A DNA stretch of 64,000 nt from Prochlorococcus sp. AG-402-N21 (GTDB taxonomy: Bacteria > Cyanobacteriota > Cyanobacteriia > PCC-6307 > Cyanobiaceae), in NCBI GenBank assembly GCA_003216435.1, contig QCIW01000005.1, forward strand, positions 1-64,000, in the 5' to 3' direction. Positions within the stretch are counted from its first letter, which is position 1; every line of letters begins with the position of its first letter. The notes under the pieces were generated by a model that was not told where the DNA came from, searched no databases, and saw only the letters and a list, made by a program, of their open reading frames with translations. Positions 46,846 through 55,144 of the stretch are shown in pieces. Both the position numbers and the translations under genes were made by a program.

Positions 46846-47421
46846 GTGTCGCTTATTTCCCGTCTTCGTGCTGTCGTTGCTGGTGACGACTATTTAGATA
46901 GCGATTTTGATGAGCTCGATTACGAAACTGGAGATGATTTTGACTCAGGGAATAGGAGTCAAAGAGATACTGCTGGTCAAATGTCAGCTCTTTCTCAGTC
47001 AAATCCTTTTGAGATAAGAGACAGTTCAGTATCTTCTAATGTTATTGGTATGCCAGGTATTTCTACTACTAGCTCCGAAGTTAATTTAATGGAGCCCAGA
47101 AGTTTCGATGAAATGCCTAGAGCAATACAAGCTTTGCGTGAAAGAAAGACCGTTATACTCAACCTGACCATGATGGAGCCTGATCAGGCTCAAAGAGCTG
47201 TTGATTTTGTTGCTGGAGGCACTTTTGCAATAGATGGTCATCAAGAAAGAGTTGGAGAGAGTATTTTTCTCTTTGCACCCAGTTGCGTAAATGTAACTAA
47301 CTCTTTTCAAGAAGAAGCTTCGCCTTCCACAGTCGTCAATAAGGACAGTGAATCGTTATCAAAAGAAGTTGTTACAGCTCCTGAACCAGCTTGGGGAGAC
47401 TCAATAGCAACAGCTCTATAA
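46846..47421 (+). CDS. sepF: cell-division protein SepF
   Basis: SepF tethers FtsZ to the membrane. The GTG-started 191-aa protein has a short amphipathic N-terminus ([20 protein letters not shown]), an acidic linker and the DUF552 beta core with [40 protein letters not shown] and [20 protein letters not shown]. Length matches cyanobacterial SepF (Cdv2). The proC start follows 5 nt later. Confidence 0.95.
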   Translation: MSLISRLRAVVAGDDYLDSDFDELDYETGDDFDSGNRSQRDTAGQMSALSQSNPFEIRDSSVSSNVIGMPGISTTSSEVNLMEPRSFDEMPRAIQALRERKTVILNLTMMEPDQAQRAVDFVAGGTFAIDGHQERVGESIFLFAPSCVNVTNSFQEEASPSTVVNKDSESLSKEVVTAPEPAWGDSIATAL

Positions 47422-47426
47422 GCTAA

Positions 47427-48248
47427 GTGCCTGTATCTCTTGGTGTTATTGGCTTGGGGAGAATTGCTCAATCTCTTCTAACCCCTTTAATTGATAGGGG
47501 TGACTTTCTACCTCATCAGATTCTTGGAGTTGTTGGGAGTGAATCAAGCGTTGGGAAAGCCGTAAAGAATTTTCCGAAGGGTTTACGTGTTGTTTCTTCA
47601 GATAATCCTAATGCAGATGAGGTTTGGAGTTCTCCAATAAAACTATTAGCTGTTAAGCCTCAGCAATTGAGTGAAATTAAGGAGAAGAAAGAAGAAAATC
47701 AACAGCTAACTGAAAAACCATTGATGATTTCTTTGTTAGCAGGTGTTACTTTAAGCAGACTTCAAAAGCTTTTTCCTGGACATATTTGTGTTCGCGCTGT
47801 CCCAAACACACCTGTACTTGTTAAAGCAGGTCTGACAGGATTAGCCTGGGGAGATGGGATAACTAGTGAACATAGATTGATAGTAAAAAAAATTTTCACT
47901 CCCATTAGTGAAGTTTTTGAATTACCTGAAAAACAGTTGGACGCATTTTTAGCATTAACTTCTTCGGGGCCTGCATATGTAGCGGTAATTATTGAAGCAT
48001 TATCTGATGGTGCGGTAGCGGCAGGATTACCTCGCTCTATCTCAAATTATTTATCTCATAGAACTTTGGCTGGAACATCGTTATTACTTAAGGAAAAAGA
48101 TTTACATCCAGGACAATTAAAAGATATGGTTGCATCTCCAAGTGGAACAACTATTACAGCTCTAAGACATCTGGAAATGGCTGGATTACGATCTGCGTTA
48201 ATTGAGGCTGTTGTCGCCGCTGCAGAGCGAAGTCGGGAAATTGCATAG
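47427..48248 (+). CDS. proC: pyrroline-5-carboxylate reductase
   Basis: Final step of proline synthesis. The GTG-started 273-aa protein has the NAD(P)-binding LGVIGLGRIAQSLL (about 4-17), VRAVPNTPVLVKAGLTGLAW near 130 and the C-terminal family motif DMVASPSGTTITALRHLE near 235. Its 3' end overlaps the convergent glycosyltransferase by 51 bp. Confidence 0.97.
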   Translation: MPVSLGVIGLGRIAQSLLTPLIDRGDFLPHQILGVVGSESSVGKAVKNFPKGLRVVSSDNPNADEVWSSPIKLLAVKPQQLSEIKEKKEENQQLTEKPLMISLLAGVTLSRLQKLFPGHICVRAVPNTPVLVKAGLTGLAWGDGITSEHRLIVKKIFTPISEVFELPEKQLDAFLALTSSGPAYVAVIIEALSDGAVAAGLPRSISNYLSHRTLAGTSLLLKEKDLHPGQLKDMVASPSGTTITALRHLEMAGLRSALIEAVVAAAERSREIA

Positions 48249-49433
48249 GGTTATTGAATTTTTTCCACTGAGTAGAGTTGAATAGAGACTTTCAAGAGAA
48301 TCTATATTTTGCTTTAGAGTGTATCTTTCCTGAATTCTTATACGCGCTCTTTTCCCAAGCTCACAAGTAAGTAAAGGTTGATCTTTTAAGACTGGCAAAA
48401 GAGTCCTTAATTGAGAAGTCACATTTTCCGTATTTAGAACGATCCCAGCTCCATTTTCAAGAACTTCACCATCTGCACCAGCGTCAGTTGCGATACAGGC
48501 TGTTTCAGTTGACATAGCTTCTAGTAATGCAATTGATAAACCTTCAACAAGACTAGGGAGAAGAAAAACTTCCGCACATTGTAAAAGAGCTATTTTGGTT
48601 TCTAAGTCTGATTCATACCCCCACCATAGGACATCATTTTCTTTATTTGTGAGTGAGTTGTTCTCAAGGGTTGGGCGAAGGGGACCATCCCCTACGATTA
48701 CTAGACGACAATTTTCTGGCTCTACTTGACGCCAAGCGCGAAGAAGTGCCTCTACATTTTTTTCGGAAGCAATCCTTCCCATATAGAGAAAAATACGATA
48801 TTTACCTAGTTGTTTGCGCACATGACGTTGTATATCAGTTTCATTATCCACTCTTAAAGGTAGCCATAGGTCTGGATCGACACCATTAGGGATGACTTGT
48901 ATCTTTGTTTCTTTTACACCAAGTTTGGCAAGAACTTCTGCCTGCATCTCAGAAAATACTATAACTTTGTCATACTTGGCTAGAGATGGTGCGTAAAGTT
49001 GGTATGTAAGTTGTTGTGTACTTGCAGTTAAATTTCTTAGCCTTGAATCAAAAGCTGGGTGAAAAGTTGCTATAAGAGGAACTCCTAATTGATGGCAAAG
49101 TTCTGGAAGTCTGAAGTCAAGAGGAGAAAGTGTAAGACTTGCGTGAACTAAATCGGGCTTGAGTCTCTCAAGTGATTCTCTTAATTCTCTTTGGGCACGT
49201 AAAGAAGGTATCGTGTAAACCTGAGATTTAATTAGATATGGAAGACTTACATCGGGATCATTCGCTAAAAGGGAAGTTCCTTTATTTTTAGGATTACTGG
49301 GATTATCGAAGTGGATAAAACTTATCGTATGACCTCGTCTCCTAAGCGCCTCAGTGGTACTTAGGCCGTAGCTTACATTTCCGCAGAATGGCGTTTTTTT
49401 TCCCAGCCAGGCGATGTGCGTCACCAGCTGCAA
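48198..49433 (-). CDS. GT4-family glycosyltransferase
   Basis: The 411-aa GT-B enzyme has an N-terminal acceptor domain (HIAWLGKKTPFCGNVSYGLS) and the nucleotide-sugar domain with VIPNGVDPDLWLP near 180 and the EX7E-type motif in LPSLVEGLSIALLEAMSTET near 300. By position and sequence it could be the digalactosyldiacylglycerol synthase DgdA of cyanobacteria, but I cannot confirm that without comparison. The C-terminal 16 codons run into the proC coding region on the opposite strand. Confidence 0.88.
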   Translation of the reverse strand: MQLVTHIAWLGKKTPFCGNVSYGLSTTEALRRRGHTISFIHFDNPSNPKNKGTSLLANDPDVSLPYLIKSQVYTIPSLRAQRELRESLERLKPDLVHASLTLSPLDFRLPELCHQLGVPLIATFHPAFDSRLRNLTASTQQLTYQLYAPSLAKYDKVIVFSEMQAEVLAKLGVKETKIQVIPNGVDPDLWLPLRVDNETDIQRHVRKQLGKYRIFLYMGRIASEKNVEALLRAWRQVEPENCRLVIVGDGPLRPTLENNSLTNKENDVLWWGYESDLETKIALLQCAEVFLLPSLVEGLSIALLEAMSTETACIATDAGADGEVLENGAGIVLNTENVTSQLRTLLPVLKDQPLLTCELGKRARIRIQERYTLKQNIDSLESLYSTLLSGKNSITLCNFPTSLCSGDNSLN

Positions 49434-49616
49434 TAGATTAACGATATTTGTAAGTTAGCAGTGTTAAGGCATTTTCAGACAGAGCTCGTAATAATGTAAG
49501 GAAGGCAACAATTAATCAAAATGATCTAAGCATTCTTTTTTGATGTTTATTAGTGGAATTTATTCATAAGTGTAAAAAAAATTTTTAATCTAATGAATCA
49601 GTATCTATATAGAAAA

Positions 49617-50456
49617 CTAACCTAATTTGGAAGAGGGTAGATTGACAACATCTTCTAACATCTTTAATGAATTTACTCTTTTATGTAGATGATTTCCTAT
49701 CCACTTGTCTACTACTCTTAATAACTTAAGCCATACCTCTTTTGGACCTAGGAGTTCTCCATTTTTTTTTATAGGAAGAGTAGGATTAAGTAGTCTTTGA
49801 AGTAAAGCTAGCTCAGATGGATTTAATTGAATTTCGGCATTGGGAATAGATCCAATAATAAATCCTTCTTCAGGTATAAGACTACACTTCCATTCCCATT
49901 TCCCTAGAGGAGGTTCTAATTCTAGACCTGTTCTGGAACATGTTTGCACAGGTAAGCCATATCCGCCTAGGGCTAGAAGATGGATACAAGCTTGAAGGGT
50001 TTTAGCTAATACCAATCTTTGATCTTCTTGAAAGGTTGTTATTTCTTCTAGTCTTTCAAGGTGAATGAGGATTGTGTTGAGAATATTGGGTTGAGGATCA
50101 TTATTGGCAACCAGCATTAAGCTCAGTTCCGCAAGAGTTTGTGCGGCAGCAAGTGTTTCTATATGTTCTCCTAGTTTGCTAAAGCTTTTTAACACTTTTA
50201 TCTGGCGAACTCTTTTAAGCCCCCTTTTTCCTGTTATTTGTAAGTCGAGATATGTTAGGGGTGCAGCTGCGGCAAGTCTACTTTTTGGTCGACGTGCTCC
50301 TGGTATAGCAAGACGAGTAATTCCTTCATTGTCACTAAGAAGAGTAAGTAACCTGTCGTTTTCTCCGAGAGGACCGACTTTAAGAGAGAGACCTTTTATA
50401 CGATTTTCTATGGTCAATTGTAAGCTTTGTTTTTTATTTGTTGGACCAGTTCCCAT
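49617..50456 (-). CDS. recO: DNA repair protein RecO
   Basis: RecO loads RecA in the RecFOR pathway. The 279-aa protein has the OB-fold start RIKGLSLKVGPLGENDRLLT and LAIPGARRPKSRLAAAAPLT near 50, then helical domains with LGGYGLPVQTC (about 165) in which the usual zinc Cys set is reduced. Its start lies 43 bp inside the end of deoC, so expression of the two is probably coupled. Confidence 0.93.
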   Translation of the reverse strand: MGTGPTNKKQSLQLTIENRIKGLSLKVGPLGENDRLLTLLSDNEGITRLAIPGARRPKSRLAAAAPLTYLDLQITGKRGLKRVRQIKVLKSFSKLGEHIETLAAAQTLAELSLMLVANNDPQPNILNTILIHLERLEEITTFQEDQRLVLAKTLQACIHLLALGGYGLPVQTCSRTGLELEPPLGKWEWKCSLIPEEGFIIGSIPNAEIQLNPSELALLQRLLNPTLPIKKNGELLGPKEVWLKLLRVVDKWIGNHLHKRVNSLKMLEDVVNLPSSKLG

Positions 50457-51100
50457 CCAAAACTAGTTCCAATTTGATCGGCTCCAGAGTCAATAACTTC
50501 TATTGCATGAGGAAGAGTTTTAATACCTCCGACACCTTTTACTAAGCATCTACCTTTAGTAAGCAATGATAATTCTTTAATTTGTTCTTTGGAGATTGCT
50601 GGTCCAAATCCATTGCCACTTTGAATAGCGGTAACTCCAGCATCTATAGAAGCTTCAATTGCTGTTGATAATTTTTCTTTAGAGAGATTAGACATATCAA
50701 GTATTGATCTGACCGGGAGTCCAAATTCAACCAATTCTGCAAGTTCTTCAGCAAAGATATTTATTTCTCCATTTTGCAAGGCAAGGAAATTAGGAACAAC
50801 TTCTAATTCATCGGCTCCTTGAATTGCTGCCCACTCGGCTTCTTTCTTTTTTAAAATAGATGGGATATCTCCAAATGGAAAAGCAATTACAGCAATGAGT
50901 TTTGTTGAAGACTTTACGCCAAGTCGTTTTTTTGCATTTGCTAATTGCAACAAATTTGTGCACAATCCTGAAAAATTAAACTGATTAGCAATCTTGCAGA
51001 TTTGATCTAGAGATTCTTCTGATAAATGTGGATTTAAGACGGCTTGGTGAATAAATCCAGTTATTTCATCTAGCTGGTAGCGTGAATTTTCTCTATTCAT
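50414..51100 (-). CDS. deoC: deoxyribose-phosphate aldolase
   Basis: Class I aldolase that splits 2-deoxyribose-5-phosphate. I choose ATG 51100 (228 codons), just after the hpf stop; longer frames reach ATG 51148 or 51217 by running into hpf. The Schiff-base Lys lies in KGRCLVKGVGGIKTLPHAIE near 180, and the second conserved block is ADELEVVPNFLAL near 100. The three genes hpf, deoC and recO run head to tail on the minus strand. Confidence 0.92.
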   Translation of the reverse strand: MNRENSRYQLDEITGFIHQAVLNPHLSEESLDQICKIANQFNFSGLCTNLLQLANAKKRLGVKSSTKLIAVIAFPFGDIPSILKKKEAEWAAIQGADELEVVPNFLALQNGEINIFAEELAELVEFGLPVRSILDMSNLSKEKLSTAIEASIDAGVTAIQSGNGFGPAISKEQIKELSLLTKGRCLVKGVGGIKTLPHAIEVIDSGADQIGTSFGWELVQQIKNKAYN

Positions 51101-51113
51101 GAAATCTAAAGTC

Positions 51114-51701
51114 TTACCCTTTAGCCTGGATAACTCCGTACCCTCCATGATTTCTCTTATAGATAACTTGGAGCTCTTTCGTTTCTTCTTCTCTAAAGAA
51201 ATAAAAGTCGTGATCAATTAAGTCAAGTTGATGCCTTGCTTCTTCAAGGCTCATTGGACTCATTTGAAAATACTTTCTTCTAATTCCAGGATTAGGGAGA
51301 TGAGCTTCTTTCTTTTGGTCTGGAGAAGTGCTAATTGTGCTATCAACTAGAACTTCTTCGGTTTCTCCAATTTTGAGACTTTTGCTTCCATGGTTTTGAT
51401 GATGATTATTATGACGCTCTTTGTATTTGCGTAACTGTCTAGAAAGTTTGCTGGCCACAAGGTCAATACTTGCATAAAGATTTTCGCTTCGTTCTTGTGC
51501 CCTGATTACAGTGCCATTAGCGAAAACAGTAACCTCGGCAATTTGTTGTGGAACTCTTGGATTACGAGCTACAGAAAGATGTACATCTGCTTCTTTCACA
51601 ATTTCATCAAAGTGATGAACAGCTTTCTCAAGTTTTAACTGTGTGTATTCACGAAGCGAAGGAGTTAGTTCAAGATTTCGCCCATGGATAAGCAGCTTCA
51701 T
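51114..51701 (-). CDS. hpf: ribosome hibernation promoting factor, long form
   Basis: Also known as LrtA (light-repressed transcript) in cyanobacteria. The 195-aa protein has the N-terminal HPF domain (MKLLIHGRNLELTPSLREYT, then DVHLSVARNPRVPQQIAEVT, then EENLYASIDLV-type block) and the C-terminal dimerisation domain (KYFQMSPMSLEEARHQLDLI and FRE-EETKELQVIYKRNHGGY). The long form drives 100S ribosome dimers in darkness or starvation. Its first 18 bp overlap the start of lipB on the other strand, so its promoter lies inside lipB. Confidence 0.95.
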   Translation of the reverse strand: MKLLIHGRNLELTPSLREYTQLKLEKAVHHFDEIVKEADVHLSVARNPRVPQQIAEVTVFANGTVIRAQERSENLYASIDLVASKLSRQLRKYKERHNNHHQNHGSKSLKIGETEEVLVDSTISTSPDQKKEAHLPNPGIRRKYFQMSPMSLEEARHQLDLIDHDFYFFREEETKELQVIYKRNHGGYGVIQAKG

Positions 51702-52403
51702 TTAAATCCTCCGACGCCAGGTGATACTGGAAAGGTAGTTGTTAATTATTTAACAGAAAATAGGACTTCTTCTTTTCTTTTTCAGCCAAAAGAGTTAGTC
51801 CAGTTTGAGACTGCTTGGAATTGGCAGAGTTCTTGGCGAGAAGATCTTTTACGAGATCCCTTTATGAGCCAGGCTATTTGGTTATTAGAGCATCATTCTT
51901 GCTACACACTTGGAAGAGGAGGGGATAGGGAAAATATACTTTTTGATACAAGCAATTCATCTTTAGATTTTCACCGTATTGATCGAGGTGGTGACATTAC
52001 TCATCACATTCCAGGTCAATTGGTTATCTATTTAGTGATTGATCTGCGCAGATATAAGACTGATTTACATTGGTATTTGCGCCAGTTGGAAGGGGTCTTA
52101 ATCGATACTCTTAAAGTTTTGGACCTTCCTGGAGAGAGAATGCAAGGTTTTACAGGCGTTTGGTGTGAAGGATATAAGGTTGCTTCAATAGGGGTGGGTT
52201 GTCGAAGGTGGGTAACTCAACATGGAATGGCCTTAAATATTAGTTGCGAGTTGGAGGGTTTTAATAAGGTTTTGCCTTGTGGCTTAGATTCTTCGACAGT
52301 AGGTAAGTTGGAGCAATGGATACCTGGTATTACAGTCGAGGAGGTTTGTCCAATAATCAAGAAAAGTCTAAGTGATCGTTTTACTTTAGATTGGATGAAT
52401 TAA
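51684..52403 (+). CDS. lipB: octanoyl-transferase
   Basis: LipB moves octanoate from acyl carrier protein to lipoyl domains, needed by the E2 protein encoded at 55144. The 239-aa protein has RGGDITHHIPGQLVIYLVID near 112-131, TGVWCEGYKVASIGVGCRRW near 165 with the catalytic Lys, and VLPCGLDSSTVGKL with the catalytic Cys near 205. The ATG at 51684 overlaps the 5' end of the divergent hpf; no later start keeps the family N-terminus. Confidence 0.94.
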   Translation: MDKQLHLNPPTPGDTGKVVVNYLTENRTSSFLFQPKELVQFETAWNWQSSWREDLLRDPFMSQAIWLLEHHSCYTLGRGGDRENILFDTSNSSLDFHRIDRGGDITHHIPGQLVIYLVIDLRRYKTDLHWYLRQLEGVLIDTLKVLDLPGERMQGFTGVWCEGYKVASIGVGCRRWVTQHGMALNISCELEGFNKVLPCGLDSSTVGKLEQWIPGITVEEVCPIIKKSLSDRFTLDWMN

Positions 52404-52480
52404 GTCAAAAATTGAAGATTATTTATAGTTGAATTGAAAATTGTCTTTGCAATTTTGGCGAAAAAAGGAGGCCTCTGAAA

Positions 52481-54454
52481 ATGTTTTTGAGAAGAAAAAA
52501 AATTGGGAATGGGCCAAAGCTTGCTGAAGCTACTTGGAGAATGACCAAGAAGGAACAACGAGCTTTGGAGTTCCATCGCTATGTCAATAATTTTGTTCGT
52601 GTTGATCAAATGTGGCCTTGGTTGAAAGCCCACTTTGGTGATGTCCTTGCTGTTGATGCTCCTCATGCAGCTCACCCTGAAAGTTATAGCTATGCCGCAT
52701 TATCGGAAAAAATTGATACTTCAGCTTCAGCTTTTAGAAGTTTTGGAATTGGTAGAGGAGATGTTGTTGCACTTTTCGCCGAAAATAGTCCGCGTTGGCT
52801 TGTTGCTGATCAAGGTATTATGAGGGTAGGTGCCATTGATGCAGTTCGAGGAGTTACTGCTCCTGTAGAGGAACTTAATTTTATTCTTGATGATTCAAAA
52901 GCGATTGCTTTGGTTATTCAAACAGCAGATTTATGGCATAAGCTTGCGCTCTCAGATGATCAGAAAAGTAGATTAAAGTTAGTTTTGCAACTCGAGGGTG
53001 AACCAGCAGAAGGAGTTGTTGGATGGGATGAATTTCTTCTGAAAGGTTTTGGAGAAGCTTTTTTACAGCCAGGTGATGAAAGAGATTTTGATACTTCAGA
53101 AAGTGCTACAGCAACAATTCTGTATACCTCTGGAACAACGGGTAAGCCAAAGGGTGTGCCTTTGAGCCATGGAAATCTTTTGCACCAGATCAGATCACTT
53201 GCATGTGTAGCAAATCCTTTGCCTGGATCTGCCGTATTAAGTGTTTTGCCTATATGGCATTCGTATGAAAGAAGTGCTGAATATTATTTTTTTTCTTGTG
53301 CTTGTACCCAGACTTATTCAACTATAAAACAATTGAAATTTGACTTGCCAAGAGTGAGACCGATAGTTATGGCAACAGTTCCGAGGCTTTGGGAAGCAAT
53401 TCAAAATGGTTTTGATGATGCCGTAAAACAAATGCCAATATTTAAGCAGTTATTGATTAAGACAGCTCTTGAAAATAGTGGCTCTTACAAGTTGGCGATA
53501 AGGAAATCTCAAAATCTTTTAATAAGAAAACCTAAAGTCTTTCAAAGGCTTATTTCTCTCTTGGAAGTTGCTTGTCGTTTTCCTTTCCACCGCTTTTCAT
53601 GTTCTCTTCTTTGGCCCAAAGTTGTAAATCAACTTTGCGGTGGGAGGTTACGTTTTCCTATTAGTGGTGGAGGTGCTATTGCTCCTCATGTGGACCTTTT
53701 CTTTGAATCATTAGGAGTTGAATTATTGGTTGGTTATGGGCTTACAGAAACCAGTCCTGTGGTTGCTTGTCGTCGTCCGTGGCGAAATATTAGAGGTAGT
53801 TCAGGTCCTCCATTGCCTGAAACATATCTTCGGGTAGTTGATAGTGAAACCAACACTCTTAAAAGAGTTAATGAGTGTGGTTTGGTAATGACTAAGGGTC
53901 CGCAAGTTATGAGTGGCTATTTGAATAGGCCAGAGGAGACAGAAAAGGTTTTGGACGAAAATGGCTGGTTTAATACTGGTGATTTGGGAATGTTATTGAG
54001 TGATGGATCACTGGTACTTACCGGTAGAGCAAAAGACACTATTGTTTTAAGCAACGGAGAAAATATTGAACCTGGCCCTCTTGAAGAGGTTCTGGTGGCA
54101 AGTCCTTTGATTGAGCAGGTTATGTTGGTTGGTCAAGATGAGAGGCAGCTAGGTGCTTTAGTGGTTCCGAAAATCGAGGCAATTTTAACTTGGGCAAACG
54201 ATAAAGGATTGGTTTTGAACGGAAATTTAGGAGGTTCCCCAGGGAATGAAAAACTTAGACAATTCTTGAGAAGAGAAATTAATCTTTTACTTTCCTCACG
54301 TTCAGGTTCTCGTGCTGGCGAGAGAGTTTTTGGGGTGGCCTTAGTTGAGCCATTTACTATTCAAAATGGCTTACTCACTCAAACTCTTAAGCAAAGAAGA
54401 GACAGGATTGCCTTGAGGGATTCTCAAGTTATATCGGAAATTTATATAAGTTAA
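52481..54454 (+). CDS. fadD: long-chain acyl-CoA / acyl-ACP synthetase
   Basis: AMP-forming enzyme of 657 aa. The AMP-binding signature ILYTSGTTGKPKGVPLSHGN is near 210-229, GYGLTETSPVVACRR near 425 and TGRAKDTIVLSNGENIEPGP near 515 are the adenylation core, and the catalytic Lys region is degenerate but present near the C-terminus. In cyanobacteria this enzyme recycles free fatty acids to acyl-ACP (Aas). A strong ribosome site AAAGGAGG is 9 nt before the ATG. Confidence 0.93.
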   Translation: MFLRRKKIGNGPKLAEATWRMTKKEQRALEFHRYVNNFVRVDQMWPWLKAHFGDVLAVDAPHAAHPESYSYAALSEKIDTSASAFRSFGIGRGDVVALFAENSPRWLVADQGIMRVGAIDAVRGVTAPVEELNFILDDSKAIALVIQTADLWHKLALSDDQKSRLKLVLQLEGEPAEGVVGWDEFLLKGFGEAFLQPGDERDFDTSESATATILYTSGTTGKPKGVPLSHGNLLHQIRSLACVANPLPGSAVLSVLPIWHSYERSAEYYFFSCACTQTYSTIKQLKFDLPRVRPIVMATVPRLWEAIQNGFDDAVKQMPIFKQLLIKTALENSGSYKLAIRKSQNLLIRKPKVFQRLISLLEVACRFPFHRFSCSLLWPKVVNQLCGGRLRFPISGGGAIAPHVDLFFESLGVELLVGYGLTETSPVVACRRPWRNIRGSSGPPLPETYLRVVDSETNTLKRVNECGLVMTKGPQVMSGYLNRPEETEKVLDENGWFNTGDLGMLLSDGSLVLTGRAKDTIVLSNGENIEPGPLEEVLVASPLIEQVMLVGQDERQLGALVVPKIEAILTWANDKGLVLNGNLGGSPGNEKLRQFLRREINLLLSSRSGSRAGERVFGVALVEPFTIQNGLLTQTLKQRRDRIALRDSQVISEIYIS

Positions 54455-54526
54455 TTTCTTGATGTGAAAAATTTAGTTGACCTAAAGTTCTTCCGCTGAG
54501 ATCCTTGATGCTTATTGAATCAAAAA

Positions 54527-54973
54527 ATGACTGAAGGTACAACCATTTCGATTAAACGTTCTCTTGCAGTTAGAGCTGTTGTGACCCCTTCTTGGAAAGA
54601 AGAGGCTGAAAAAGAGATAAGCAATGCAATTTCCACAACAGATGAACAATTAGCTCAACTTGAGAAAGAAGGGCAGCAAGTGGTTAATGATGTTCGTAAT
54701 CAGAGCTCAAACCCATTAGATCCAAGAGTTCAAGATCAAGTTGCACAGATTCAGCAGCAAGTATCTGGAAAAAGATCTGAGCTTGAAGAACAAAAACGGA
54801 ATTTACTTCAGCAACAATCTCAAGTAAGAGAGCTAGAAATGGAACAAATTGTTGAGCAGGGGCAGATGGAAAGTTTGTGTGATTTAAAGGTTGGAGATAA
54901 TTTGGTTGAAAAAATGCAAGTATCTATACTCATCAGAGATGGGGTTGTTGAAGCAATAGAAGGGATTGCTTAG
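54527..54973 (+). CDS. YlqD-family coiled-coil protein
   Basis: I choose ATG 54527 (148 aa); a TTG at 54515 adds four residues. The N-terminus TISIKRSLAVRAVVTPSWKE and C-terminus KVGDNLVEKMQVSILIRDGV match the YlqD family; between them lies a long Gln/Glu coiled coil (QIQQQVSGKRSELEEQKRNL). Function in cyanobacteria is unknown. It precedes pdhC by about 170 nt. Confidence 0.85.
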   Translation: MTEGTTISIKRSLAVRAVVTPSWKEEAEKEISNAISTTDEQLAQLEKEGQQVVNDVRNQSSNPLDPRVQDQVAQIQQQVSGKRSELEEQKRNLLQQQSQVRELEMEQIVEQGQMESLCDLKVGDNLVEKMQVSILIRDGVVEAIEGIA

Positions 54974-55099
54974 GACCGTTAAGTAATTAAGGATTTATTA
55001 ATTGATCGCACAACTTTGGTTGGAGAGTTTTCACTATGCAATTAACATTTAAAAGTTACGCTGTTTAACTATCTTCTATTTTGAAGGAAGCTATTCAAA

Positions 55100-55144
55100 A
55101 TGGCTAACACTAATCCCTATAAACCTCTTGTAAAGACTAGATAA
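55100..55144 (+). CDS. 14-aa leader ORF upstream of pdhC
   Basis: The peptide MANTNPYKPLVKTR is preceded by a strong AAGGAAG ribosome site 9 nt from its ATG. Its stop overlaps the pdhC start (TAATG, 55142-55146), the arrangement used for translational coupling. It may be a leader peptide that sets pdhC expression; see findings. Confidence 0.4.
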   Translation: MANTNPYKPLVKTR

